A DNA stretch of 64,000 bases from Anarhynchus alexandrinus (lineage: Eukaryota; Chordata; Aves; Charadriiformes; Charadriidae), in contig VUYV01000073.1 in the NCBI GenBank assembly GCA_008711295.1, positions 2,045,955 to 2,109,954 of the forward strand, given 5' to 3'. Numbering within the stretch: position 1 is the first letter of the stretch; every line of letters starts with the position of its first letter. A model generated the notes under the pieces. That model did not search any database. It was not told the origin of the DNA and saw only the letters and a program-made list of their open reading frames with translations. This document shows, piece by piece, positions 50,246 through 61,760 of the stretch. Position numbers and translations under genes: made by a program.

Positions 50246-50260
50246 GCACCAGAGGGCACC
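50246..50260 (+). promoter_or_regulatory. CTCF-like site
   Basis: GCACCAGAGGGCACC matches the CTCF core consensus CCASYAGRKGGCRSY at 14 of 15 positions by eye, differing only at the first base. This is the best CTCF-type match I noticed in the window. The motif reads on the plus strand, toward the promoter at 63 kb. Confidence 0.4.
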
Positions 50261-52211
50261 AGACAGCAGTGAGCAGGTGTTAACTGCGTCCTTGGGGCTA
50301 CAGAGCTAAGGGGGTAGGAACAGGGGGCTGAGCTGGAAATGTAGACAGGAAGGGCTGTATGTCTTGAGGGTCAGGATGGCGATGTCAAGAAGCATACCTA
50401 TTTTTTTCACTTGCTCTTTGTAACCGACTTGGAGTAAATCTCAAGATACACGGCTTCTGGGATTTCTCTCTGTGCCCTATCAAATCAAGAAAATGAGGCT
50501 ACAATGTAAATTTAACCTACCTCCTCTACTAATTCTACCTCGGCTGAACTGGGCATGCCCATACCATGCATACCCCAAACGTGGCTTTGCAGAAAGTGTA
50601 AAACATTTTGAAGAAAAGGGAACCAACCACCAGTGCTACTTCACTTTGCTAGTGGGGTGAAACTTGTGCTGTTCGTCTGTATGGACAGCACTCATTTACA
50701 ACCTTAGAAGCAACAAGACAGCAGGTAAACCTTTTAGCCTGTGCAATGTCTCTTGCAGCCCCCTCAGCCTAATGCCAAAGATACCATCTGTACCCCCCAG
50801 GTGTCTGTCACTGAAGCTATTGGTCTCAGTTGTATTCCTGCCCTCTGTTAACAACCCCGGTGGCAAGAAGGCCCAGAGGCACTTCCTGTGACATAAATCT
50901 CTGCACTGATATTATCATTTGAACACTGGCAAAATCAGGCTTCCTTTTTTCCTCTGTGTCCTTGTGCTCTGAAATTAGATTTCCTTAGATGTAGGGTAAT
51001 TAATATGAGTCCTCTCCTCAAAAAAGGCACATCAGTCAGGCTACAGACCTAACTCTTCAGCTGCATAACAGAGAGAAGTATTACATCCTTCCTACACAGT
51101 CTGCTCAAAACCCAGTCTCAGAGCTCTAATGGACTGTTGAAGAGAAGCAGCTGTGGCCAAAGCAGACTCCCAGCCTGGGAAATACTTGGGGGAAGAGAAA
51201 ATACCCTACCTGGCATGATTTATGGATGTGTTCAGAGCAAGACTTTCAACTGCTCCCCAGCTACACAGCCACCTTCCTCTTTCTCCCCTACAAACTAGAT
51301 CCTTTAAATCCCCTATTTAGCTTCTTTCCCACTAAACTTTTTAGTCAGGTTGCTTCACTTTTAGCCTTGGGTTTTGTCACAGTAACTGCTCAGAGCAATA
51401 GAGGTTTCCTTTGCAGAGGTCATCGCAGGGCCTTTCAGCTACATTAGCTGCTTTAGCTCTGACAGCCCCTCATTTAAACTCTTTCTCACTGCTCTGCTTG
51501 AGTTTCACAGCAAGCTGGGCCACCAAGAGTGAAAGGATGCGGTCTACCAATCACACTGGAGATTAGAAACACCTTGTTTTGGAATGAAAACTAAGAAAAA
51601 TATGAGGATAAGGCTGAATAGGAATAAGTATTCAGAAAACCTTGATGTGTCATCTTAATCATCTTCCTATTCATGAACGCACTTGAAACCTCTTACAAGG
51701 TTATGATAAGGAGTCGCTCACCAGTGTTACAAGAAGACAAAGCGTTCTGTTTTTTTCCGAGCAGCAAGTTACAACACGCAAGCGAACGCTGTGTGCAGAA
51801 CACTTTTCACCTCCATGTTCCCATCCAGAACTGTATTTACCCTTGATAAATGATGAACTATGTCCTACAGCTGTGCTACATATTTCAGACTAACAAGGGC
51901 AGGAGTAAGGTCATACTGATTCTAGAGCGCTGTCTATTGAGACAAAGGCACTCACGCTGTGTCATGTGCTCTCTATTTCATGCAGCCTAGCCTTAGACTG
52001 TTTCCCGAATCCCTTGTTTTCCTGGGGACATGGCAACAGTTTAGATACACTGCTCTGAAGTTAAAGGCCTGGCCAGCTTATGTGTTTTTCCCTTCCTCTA
52101 CCAAACATTATCTTGTTCCTTTAAACCCTGCTTAACCTTACTTTGGTTCCTGTTTCTCTGCAGGGCCCATACACCACCAAGAGAAGTGAAAGCAGCTATT
52201 TCTGTTTCTTT

Positions 52212-52260
52212 CCACTGCTCTGAGCAGTGGATACTCACTTTCAATGCCTGAAAGTGAGTA
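52212..52260. other. Two adjacent perfect hairpins
   Basis: Hairpin 1 (52212-52230) has arms CCACTGCTC and GAGCAGTGG around a single T. As RNA it would form CCACTGC/GCAGTGG with a 5-base loop. Hairpin 2 (52232-52260) has arms TACTCACTTTC and GAAAGTGAGTA around the 7-base loop AATGCCT. One base separates them. Both stems are perfect. The setting is unique sequence with no recognised repeat. It could be a structured RNA, a decayed small inverted-repeat transposon or a chance pair. Confidence 0.55.
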
Positions 52261-55200
52261 AGGGCCGGAGACCTGTCCAAGAGTCTAAGTGAATTTCCAG
52301 TTGCAGTTCAAAACAAAAGGCATCCTTGAACTAACCTCTGGTGCAATTTCTAGCCCTCCTCTAGAAATGGAAGTTTGCTCTGCTGCCAGCAATGCATGGT
52401 CAGACTGCACAGGAGCCAAACACTAAGCTTGAGATTCATCTCACTGAATGTCAGCTGTCTAAAAAATTCAGGTGGTCATCTAGGCCTCCTCAGCACAAAA
52501 TGCAGACAGACAGAAAAAGAACGGTTCGTCGCATCCATCTGATGCCTATTTTGGGCTAGACCAAATTGTTCCTGGAAGATGACTCTTTGTTTCCATAGGG
52601 AGTAAAGACTGGTGTGGGCCAGATGCTGAACTATCAGATGGCTGGGGATAGGTGAGAGGCATCAAAACCATCTTGGATAACTATGTTTATCTGGGTCTTT
52701 TGCCAGTCTGTGCCTTTTTATCTACGCTCTCCCAAAGGTGTTACTTCTAAGGCATCCAGAGGGCTGTAAGGTGGTGCCTCCAGTGACCCCATGTCTCTGT
52801 TGCTTTCTGGCTGGTTTTGTTCTCAGTAAGTTACTTCTCTTCAACCAAGAACACGATTCTAGAAGTTCAAAGATGATGGACTATATGGAGGGAAAAAAAA
52901 GGGGAGGTTACATCTCCCCCACTCTTAACAGTATCTGAAAAATGCCCAAAAGCTGCCCTTAAATGAGTAGTTCTGTGAGCAGTGTAACTAGTGGCTCCTG
53001 ATTTCCTATGGCTTTCTGTTTACGGTCAAATTCTCTGATGCTTAATAATATAAAAATGCCAATTACAGCTTCTCCTGCACTTGGGAGGTCATAATGATCC
53101 ACTCCCACGTAAAGTGTCTGGTGTCAACCATGAGTTCTGTCAGGGCCTTTCCTCCAATGAAGGTATGTCTTTTCTAAAGAGCCAGCTACTTTCCTGATTG
53201 CAATTGCCCTACGAGTTCAAAGATTTGGGTGGGATGGCAGAAATTCATAGTTAGTCTTCTAGCAAATACAGCAAGCCTCTTAAAACCACAAAAAGAATCC
53301 ATTTATACTGTAAAGAAGTAAATAAGAATGGAAATACTCTTTCCTCTGCACGGCTTTCAAAGAAAAGTTTTCTTCACCTCTGCCTTTTTTCCCCGTTACA
53401 TCACACCTTTGAAGGCACAGGCCTGGCAGATGGTAAGAAGAGAGCAGTTGTTTTTGTTATTATTTAGATACAGAGCACCTTGAAGTATGCTAGTAACTGC
53501 TGAGTCGGGTAGAGAAGGCTTGGAAAACTCTGCCTTCCTTTCCAAAAAAAAAAAAAAAAAAAAANAGATAAAGGGCAATTTAGTCCTTTGAATGCTCATA
53601 TCATAAGACTGAATACGAAATAATTACCATAAATGAGGCAACTAGTTCCTACACCCTCTGCAACCTGGATGACATCCTTCTGTGTCATCAAAATAAAAGT
53701 TACTTGCAGAAAACACACCACTTACTACCTTATCTCAGTCACCTGAGCTCATGCATACAAAAGGAGAAGACCAAAGTCTTCTAAATCATCTCCCTCTGCA
53801 AAGAAATGAACTACAAAGATCTTAACTCTATTTCCTTCTCCAAAACTGCTGGCACTAGGACAGGCATGTGATTTTATCCCTAAACAGGGTGTTCCTTAGG
53901 CTCTTAGCCAATTTAATTGGCTTATTCATATCCTTCCCTTCCAGATTACCTCAGGGTGATTTACATGTTGGAGGCCTATAAACACTGATGATTCAGCGCA
54001 TGAAAACCAAAAACATTGTTCAGCGTCTGACAGGGTCCTCACTGGCTTTTGCCCCCAAATTAATTGTTCTTATTGGAACAACCTAACCTATAATCAACCT
54101 CTGACATCATCCTAATGTTATACAGACAAAAGAGTTTCCAAAATACAATGGGACTAATGTCATCTGTTTTTTACCGGTGTTTCCAGGTACTCTGCAGGAG
54201 CAAGCAACAGGCGAGGTTTTCAAATGGGAAGATACAGATGCTCCCAGCCCAGTTTCTTCAGTTTACTGACCATTTTGAAGACTGTCTCCTTCTGATTCTC
54301 CATGAATAAACCACTCGGACTGAGCCCTAAAGAAATGCAAATACAAAGACAATTTAATTTCCGCTCGCCGCAAAACATAACTTTTCTTACAGCAGTTCAA
54401 CAACTACTTAATATGGTGTTATTTAGAATGAACAGGTGGACTTGCAGTGAATTCAGAAAAATTTCCTTCACATGTTGAACCTGAATCTATCTAGGAAATA
54501 TTCTGCAGGCCAATTCAGGTCAACTGTCCCTCCACCAAATACAGAAACAAGCAAAGATCTGTATTCATTAATAAAGAAAAGGGTGAAAGAGGTTCATTTT
54601 GCCTTTTTGTTGATTAAATTCTTGGACTTGCATGTATCTCTTTCTAACATGAACAGTTTCGATAAGATGCATCAGAAAACTTTGCAGAACATACTTCTCT
54701 ACATCTTTGGTAACAATTTAAGATATTCTTGCCTCAGTACTCTCACAAAAAGCAGTCACTCGGTCTTCCTTCAGGGGAAGATTACTACACTCCATATTCA
54801 AACAGATTCCATTTTCTCCTTGTGTTATAGGTGCTTGCAGTGCCTTTCCTAAGCAAGTTCTCTGCTTCTACACCAAATCTATTACTGGCTACATGGCCAC
54901 TCATGCAAATCCAGCACCCTTCTGGTAAGCTCCCATTTTGCTTTCAAAAAAATTTCTCCATGCTTAACACCCGTCTCCCTAAGATCATCAACCAGCACTT
55001 TTTAATCCATTTCACAGTAAAATTTCTATAATGTCTTTAAAAGCCACAGGTTGCTTTGTAAGGCAGTCTTCACCATTCTGGTACTTGTTTTCACAAGGAC
55101 TTTGGCATATCAGTTGCTAATAAAGTTTGTGTTCTTTAATAACAGAGTTTATGCACTTAAATACCCGCCGGAGGATGAACACATCTCCACCATTACAGTT

Positions 55201-56024
55201 GAAGTATTTCAAAGTCCAGCACTTTTAAATCAGCACAAATGCCTTAAAACTAGTTTCTCTGTTTGCACTGACAGTTGTGGTTACAGGTGTTAGGCACTTA
55301 TAAGCTCTGCTTAGATATTAAAACTTGCACACAAATTCATTCATATTTGCATTCACTGACTGCGTTTATCTACGAAAAATCTGCAACACATTTGTCATGC
55401 CCACATTGACTCTATATAACATGTTCATACAGAAGTTTCAAGCAACTTCACAGAATTATTACAGTCCACATATGTAAATGCAAGTGAGCCACTGCATGAA
55501 GCTTTTAATATATAATAGAGGAGAACAAACATGTAATGAAACGGTGGGAAGAATGAGGGGTGAACTCCCTAGAATTAAAGCATATATGTACATAATTTTT
55601 ATAAATGGCAAGAATGTTTCACTCCTACTGAATACTTTAAAAACATTTATACCACACACAAACCAGTAAATAAGATTCAGATCTCACAAGCAGTCTATTA
55701 TAGGACCTGATCATTTACAGTATTAGAGAGGCATTGCCTAACTGAGAGAAACAAACCCAGCCCGCACTCCAGACTCACTGCGGGAAAGTGGAGACCTGGC
55801 AGCCCCGAGAATTTCTCCTCTTTGATCCACAATGAAAAAGAATAATAAGGGTGTATGTACTCACCCCTGTCTAGTTTTCACTTTCTTCAAGGAAAAGAGT
55901 TATGCTGATTCAGGGCTCTGGTTGTGGCCCAGGAGAATTTTGTTCTTATACTACCCACACACCAAATCTCTACTTTTTAAAAAGTTCTCAAGATTTTCTC
56001 TCCCTTTCCTTAATTGAATCAATG
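52261..56024. other. Non-coding sequence
   Basis: No recognisable gene. The only clear feature is a run of 21 A at 53544-53564 followed by an N. AT-rich frames between 54.1 and 55.3 kb (up to 126 codons) have no recognisable domain. Dense ATG-rich and AT-rich sequence here is unremarkable otherwise. Confidence 0.5.
53544..53565. repeat. Poly(A) run of 21 ending in N
   Basis: Twenty-one A residues are followed by an ambiguous base at 53565. The N most likely marks uncertain homopolymer length in the assembly. No retroposed body is recognisable on the left side. Confidence 0.85.
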
Positions 56025-56330
56025 CTAGTAACAGACGCTTCTTTGTTGCTTGTCACCAAAGTATTTTAAGCATTTTGAATCCTGTCTCGTTTTATACTTG
56101 TTTCTAAAGGAGTCAGTTCTAGCCTTCAGCTCTTTGTTTTCTTTCAAAACCTTATTGAACGAGTTGTGCTCCTCTGCGTTCACTTCAAGGATACCACGTT
56201 TTCTTTTGTTATGATAACTCTCACCCTGAAATGTTTCAAAGTTATAATCAAATGCAAAAATAGAACTCTTTCTTCCATTTATTCTTCTTAATAGGATCCT
56301 GATGGCTGTGCATTTCAGATAACCAATCAA
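56025..56330 (-). CDS. Possible exon or gene fragment, Lys/Glu-rich helical
   Basis: A minus-strand frame of 101 codons ends at a TAG at 56025. An acceptor-like ACATTTCAG precedes position 56225, and from there the reading is strongly hydrophilic: HNKRKRGILEVNAEEHNSF followed by NKVLKENKELKARTDSF, then a Lys/Arg-rich end. The basic stretch followed by a helix with spaced N and L residues faintly recalls a bZIP or coiled-coil segment, but I cannot name a family. A small GC-rich patch lies about 430 bp upstream in minus-strand sense (56756-56900) and could be its promoter. The alternative is a pseudogene fragment or chance AT-rich frame. Confidence 0.25.
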   Translation of the reverse strand: MIGYLKCTAIRILLRRINGRKSSIFAFDYNFETFQGESYHNKRKRGILEVNAEEHNSFNKVLKENKELKARTDSFRNKYKTRQDSKCLKYFGDKQQRSVCY

Positions 56331-56755
56331 AAGGACATGCTGGGGGTAACAATGCAGAAAATGATGCTGAATCCTTGCTTGTGTAGCTCAGGCAAGAAAA
56401 GCCGTTAGTGCATTTTATTTGGGGATGTCCAGGTTATGGCTCTGTATTTAAAGCTTACGTTGCAACAGAGATTTACAGCTGCAGTAGGTCTGGCCCTCTC
56501 ATCTGCACTGGGCCCACGTTAGCAGTGCCTTTCCTAAAACATTAAAGGTAAGCACGTGTCAAGTGAGCGTGGGTATTGTATAGCAAACCTGCTCCTGCTT
56601 CCACCCAAGTCAACAGGAAAACAAAATAGTCTAGGAGTCAGAGCTTTCCTTTCTCTACTCTTATTTAAATGTCAACCAGTGTTTTATGTGGTTGTTTATT
56701 AAATAATAATAATACAATAATGCCCAGAGGCTCCAATTAAGACTGGGAAGTCACT

Positions 56756-56900
56756 GCAGTGGGATTGTGCAAAGGGGGAGGAAGGGACGGCGGGCTGGGA
56801 ATTGGACGGCTCCCCAGCAGCGGGGAGCGCGGGCTGGAAGCCGGCTCCTCTCGGCAGGCGGGAAGGGCTGCTCCCAGCGCTCCCCACCACCGGCAGCAGC
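56756..56900. promoter_or_regulatory. Small CpG-rich patch
   Basis: About 145 bp of GC-rich DNA with clustered CpGs (GGGACGGCGGGCTGG, TTGGACGGCTCCCC, GCGGGGAGCGCGGGC, AGCCGGCTCC, CTCGGCAGGCGGG, CCACCGGCAGC) in an AT-rich neighbourhood. It is shorter than a usual CpG island. It could be a minor promoter, possibly for a minus-strand transcript through 56025-56330, or an isolated conserved element. Confidence 0.4.
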
Positions 56901-59799
56901 TAAGCCTTTTGTTTGCGTGGGAGTTTGATGTTACTTGGGTTTTCGGTTTTTATTCGTTTGGGGTTTTTTAATGTCAAGATACAGAATAACCAGGAAGACA
57001 TACAAAGAGGTTTTCTTCAAAGTAGCTGAGCCCGCAAAGGGAAAAAAAGACTGTATGTAGATGTATATGCTAATTCTTATTAATTAAAACCAGAGTGCTG
57101 TGCTGGAGCTGTGCACAGGCTTTATTAGCTAATATTAAAACAAAGGGCTGATTCGCCTTCCACAGAAATTTCACCTTGGCAAAGCTCTGTTCGCTCACCG
57201 CTTCACTCCAATGTGAGCACAGGATCAGGCCAGGAGCCCTCAGGAAGGATTCGAAAGCCGATAACAAAACAAAAGGACAAACAGGAGGCACATGGGGAGG
57301 ACAACCCTAAGGAGCGGGATAAGAACAAGCATGTTGCTCTTGGCAGAAAGCAACTGGCAAAAATTAATTGCGTAGTCAGTCTCTCGCTCAGTTCTTTTTG
57401 TTTTGTTACGAAACAGGATTTGTTTTTATTATAGAGGAATGGGATATATTTCAGCAGAGGAATCCAAGCTGGGTAGGCTTTATGGCAGAAGCACATTTTA
57501 TGGGGAAATCTGAATGAAGACAGAGTCAATTTGGTTCACAAGATAGGCGCAGTTGTTCCAGGCTTAAACAAAAAGAGCAGTGTGAATGAAAGCCCTTGGA
57601 GGAAAGCAGGAGAAGGGAAGGAAGCAAGCAAATGGAGGAAAGCTGGGCTGGACCAGAACATGTGGGAGCAAAGACGCAAATCCTGAATTAAGGCAACAGC
57701 AGAATAATGCTGAGCCCCAAAGGTGAGGCCTGAAACTGAAGGGATGAACAACCCCAGAAGGCCCAAGAAGGGGCACAATGGTGGAGAGATGCTGCCGCTC
57801 AGTGAGGAAAAAGGGGGAAAACTTTATCTGCTGAAATGGGGGACAGAGAGACCCTGAACCGAGTGGGAAAGAGAACCTAAAGATCCCCCAGGAGAAACTT
57901 CTAGAAAGCTGGTAATTTATGAGCATCTTCAGGCTAGAGGTGACCTAAGTCTGGGGAAGAATTTCAGAAACAAGGTCTCTGAGGTGGGGAAACAGGTTGT
58001 TGAAAATACTTCACAGAAGAACAAGCATGGCTTAAAACCAGCATTCATATGGGGGTGGAAAGGGAACAAATGAGCTTGGAGGATGACAGAATTATTCGCG
58101 CTGGTGAAGAAAGGACAAGGAAGGAATTTTCCAGTGGAAGATGGTCATCACCTCATGTTTTATGAACAAAAAAGGTATCCCAAGTGAGAGGAACTGCATG
58201 GGATTGGCAGAGGGGGGCAGAGATGGGGAAGTGGAGGGGTGAATCGGTCAGAGGTGGAGAAGCAGGTTAAGCAGCAGGTGTGTATAAATGGTACAGTGAA
58301 CACACATACCACCTGTGAAACCAGGGAGCATCCCGGAGGTCAGCTGCAGAGGGAGAGAGGAGGTTTTCGAGAACAAAATGTAGCCAGATACTATCTGAAA
58401 AAAAAGAGAAGGATGGAAAAGACAGGTCGGATAGTGACAGAGAAGTTGAATTAAAACTCTTATTTTCCCAGATCATTTACTGAGGGCTCAAGTCCTCAGT
58501 TCTTCACTGTTCTTTGTAGAAAAGTGAGGTGAATAAAAGTGAAATTTTCAGCTGGCCTCCACTGAGTCTACATGCACAATTTCCAGAGAAGCAATAGGTC
58601 TGCAATGAAAAGTACATGCCCATTTCTTCAATGTGCACACCAAACTACAGGGCTACACGTTGCGAATGAACACAATGGAAGGTGTCTCAAACCTCCTCCT
58701 ACACCTGAGGAAAATAGTAGGAAATAGTTTCAGTTGTCACTGTGTCCTACGCTGGTTTGCTCACTAACATGCTGGCACAGAGGAAAGGCCTGACCATCAC
58801 TACATCTCAGCCCGACACAGATGTGTAAGCTCGCGGAGGATCCAGGCTCCAGTCCACCACGTTCACAACTCTGTGTTTGACTTCAGTGGCTCTTAATTCA
58901 CATGTTCGGTATTACTCACATCATTAATATTTGCCCTGTAATTTTTTTCACCATTCTAGTTCAATGAATTTTTGGTTGACTCGATTCCACTCTCCAGTTA
59001 ATATGTAATACCATACTGCTCTTTTACTATTACAATCATTTATGAAAAATTAATTGCCCAACAAAGATGTAATAGAACTTTCTAGAAAAAAAAAGTATAA
59101 GTGTAGTTTTCCGTTCTGCTAAAGCAATGTGGCAATTTTTTTAAGATCAAGCGCAAAGCAGAATTTAGTTTGGCGCAGTGTTTCTCCAAAAATTCAGGCA
59201 GAGAACATTATATATGAAGTTTAAAAATGAGAATTCTTTACAAGATAAAAAGGAAGAAAGATAACAGATAGGCATAATATACATGCTTTTGTATTTAAAT
59301 GTTTGATAGTGGAGGGTAAGGTTGTGCAGGACATGGGGATGTTAAGATCTTCTTTCCTCACGTTGCAGTAATATTTCCAGTACCTCACAACACTGCCCTC
59401 CCTATACCCTATTACTTTTTTTGGTGAACGTACTCAAGGTTGTGATTGACAACGGATGGAAAAGTGCACTGATCCACACTGCGCTAGTGTTGACGCTTTC
59501 CGGAAATTGTCGAGGTAATTGCAGTAGTCAGAGCTGCAAAATTTTACTCACTGCTTCCTAATTATTCTATATCCAGGTCCATTAGCACAATTCACGCGTA
59601 TACACCAGTGAGTTTAGTAATTTTCCTTTTATAGCCTCAATGTATTACCCTGAATGTAGGTGAACTGACTCAAATGGGTTATTACTGCTTCACCTCCTTG
59701 CAAGTAAAAAAGTTTAGTTTCACTATGAATTAATTGTTGCCACCTTGTATTACAAAACCACCGCAATGACTTCCTGGGTCATTCACAACAGTCTCATGC
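56901..59799. other. Non-coding sequence
   Basis: No recognised gene, RNA or repeat. Purine-rich plus-strand sequence dominates 57.5-58.45 kb, which keeps some minus-strand frames (about 120 codons) open with F-, L- and S-rich translations typical of pyrimidine-rich DNA rather than of proteins. Confidence 0.5.
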
Positions 59800-60560
59800 C
59801 ACTGAAAGCAACCATATCATACAATCCCTTTTCTTAAAATATTAGGCCTTATCTAAAGACCAGCTAAATCTCATCTAAAGATTTGGGGTTGATTTTGTGT
59901 ATTTTCACCCATACTACTGCTACTGGAAGAGTGCTCTGGAAACTCATTCCCCTGGCAGTTATCAATCTTCCTCTTATTTCCAGTTTGGGCGAGGTAACTG
60001 CCAGTTCCTGTATCAACATAGTCTGCATCACTAAAACAGATCTTAAAAATCTCCTGAACTTACCTCCTTCTTGTGCTTTTAGAGAAAAATCATAGACCTC
60101 AATAGTTATTTTTTTGGGCCAATAACCTTTAACTAACCTTTAACTTCTTGCGAGAAGTAAATTTTCCATTTCTATTTTCCTAATCAGCCCAGTTAACTTT
60201 TTCTGGATAAGTTCTGATTTTAATTAATCTTTCCTGAATACGTATGAGTGGAAGTATATACAGTATTTCAGATGAAATGGGTGTTTTCAATGTCTCTTAC
60301 ATTGGCAAATATACTTCTGTACTTCTGCTGGAAATACCTTAGACCTAAGAGATATGTTTGTCCTATTGAAGGTCACTCCATGTTGCAGGTTCAGATCACA
60401 ATTTTTGGTATAGTTTACCAGCACTAAGTCAGCACCTAAAGAAGCAGAGCTGACCTTCACTGACCTCTGGCTTTCATTCCTGGTCCTATGTATCCTTTCC
60501 CTTTTGCCACCACTATCTGTGCAACTGTATAGCAAAGCAGATTGAGAAATTGATTCCATT
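59800..60560 (-). mobile_element. Ancient CR1-type LINE relic
   Basis: Diverged CR1 3' region in minus orientation. Recognisable plus-strand pieces in the right order are GGAAACTCATTCCCCTGGCA (59938), the block around ACAGTATTTCAGATGAAATG (60259), ATTGGCAAATATACTTCTGT (60301), and GGTTCAGATCACAATTT (60389). They parallel the copy at 10405-11245 and old amniote CR1 elements. No reverse-transcriptase frame survives. An 11-bp tandem duplication (AACCTTTAACT twice, 60124-60145) sits inside it. Confidence 0.5.
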
Positions 60561-61578
60561 TTTCTTTTGGCTGTTTTTCCCACCTTACAATTCCTGCACT
60601 AATCCCCGCTTTTTCATCTTAACTAATCCTTTTTCACTCAGCACCACACAAACACTTCACCGAAGTCCTAACAGATAACCTCCACTGCACTTTGTCTACA
60701 AAATCTGCAACTACAGTGTGCGCCTGATACATCAGTAAGAAACCTTCCTTCAGTACGCATGGCCAAATTGAAGTGGAATGACACTGCTTAAAGTGACTTT
60801 TGCTCACGAGTGGTGAGGTGGAACAAGTCCTAGAAAACAGCTCAGCTAACTGGTGGTCACCAGGTTTGTGAGCATGACCAGTTAACGAGAAATGCGCCAC
60901 TGTGTGAAATGGGAGGAATATGGCATAAAAGAAAAGATAAGGACCGTGAGGTGGACCCTGCATCAAATGAATAGGATGCCTCAAGGAAAAGGAAAAGGAA
61001 GCAGAGTCAAGATGGTACAAAAAGAGAATGAGAGGAAGACAGCGAAAAAAAAGAAAATGAAAAACAATGGGGGAGTGAAGCAATGGCAGAGGAAGGGGAA
61101 GAAAAGAGAATGCATAAAGACTAACTTTTTGCCAACTACGACATTTCCATCACAGCCCCAAAGCAATACGCTGAAAGGGTTACTTTCCCACCCTGTTCAG
61201 AGCTGTACAAAGGTCAAAACGTTGTCCTGCATCTGGACTTGTCTTTTTAACAGGTGTCATGCTTGAAGTGCAGATCCAATAAAATTTAGCACAACACCAG
61301 TTATAAATAAGCTCCCCCATTCCCAGTATTAATAAAATTTGTGGGTACTATTTATTTTAAAAATATGCTTATAATATATAATTTTAAAGGCACCCCATGT
61401 AGCACATAATGGGACACTGCAAATTGGTTATATAATAAGTAAGCAGAAGAAAGAACAATATAAACAGTGGTTTGCAGCCTTGACCCTATGGTGTTTCCTG
61501 CCACAATGAAAGTAAAAACACATGTTCCCTGACAACCATCAAGCACTTTGTCACTGCTGTTCGACATTTTGCTGCCTT
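60561..61578. other. Non-coding, partly purine-rich
   Basis: Between about 60970 and 61110 the plus strand is nearly all purine, giving Lys-rich plus frames and Phe/Leu/Ser-rich minus frames (149 codons at 60634-61083). These are composition effects. No gene or repeat is recognised. Confidence 0.5.
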
Positions 61579-61760
61579 AGGGCTTGTCTACATGCAAAGC
61601 TACATTGGTTTAGCTGGGTTTAATTTGCTGCAAAGGGCTGTGTGAATTCTTATTTTGACTTATATCAGACTTATTTCAGTTTAGCTCAACAAATTAAAGG
61701 TGAGATAAAGCCAGAGCAACTCTGTTGATTAGGACAATCATGGTCCTAATCAATTGCTTA
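61579..61760. mobile_element. Probable ancient DNA-transposon relic
   Basis: It begins AGGGCTTGTCTACATGCAAA, followed by GGTTTAGCTGGGTTTAA, CTGTGTGAATTCTTATTTTG and TTTCAGTTTAGCTCAAC. This order recalls the terminal parts of old non-autonomous DNA transposons in reptile and bird genomes, whose ends read GGGCTTGTCTACA and whose interior alternates GGTTTA motifs. A perfect 11-bp inverted repeat (TTGATTAGGAC at 61725-61735 and its complement at 61743-61753) closes the right part. The matching outer terminus was not found, so boundaries are approximate. Confidence 0.4.

Larger units (their letters stand above)
46415..52210. other. Non-coding sequence with candidate regulatory sites
   Basis: No confirmed gene. 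It includes the conserved-looking blocks at 46720-47140 and 48385-48600, the 201-codon frame at 47341-47946, a GT-rich tract near 48626-48665, A-rich DNA at 48720-48748, an ATCA array at 49605-49618 and a CTCF-like site at 50246-50260. Confidence 0.5.

Noticed and set aside
60634..61266. 149-codon minus frame and 124-codon plus frame
   Set aside because: Both arise from a purine-rich plus strand, giving Lys-rich and Phe/Leu-rich translations by composition alone.
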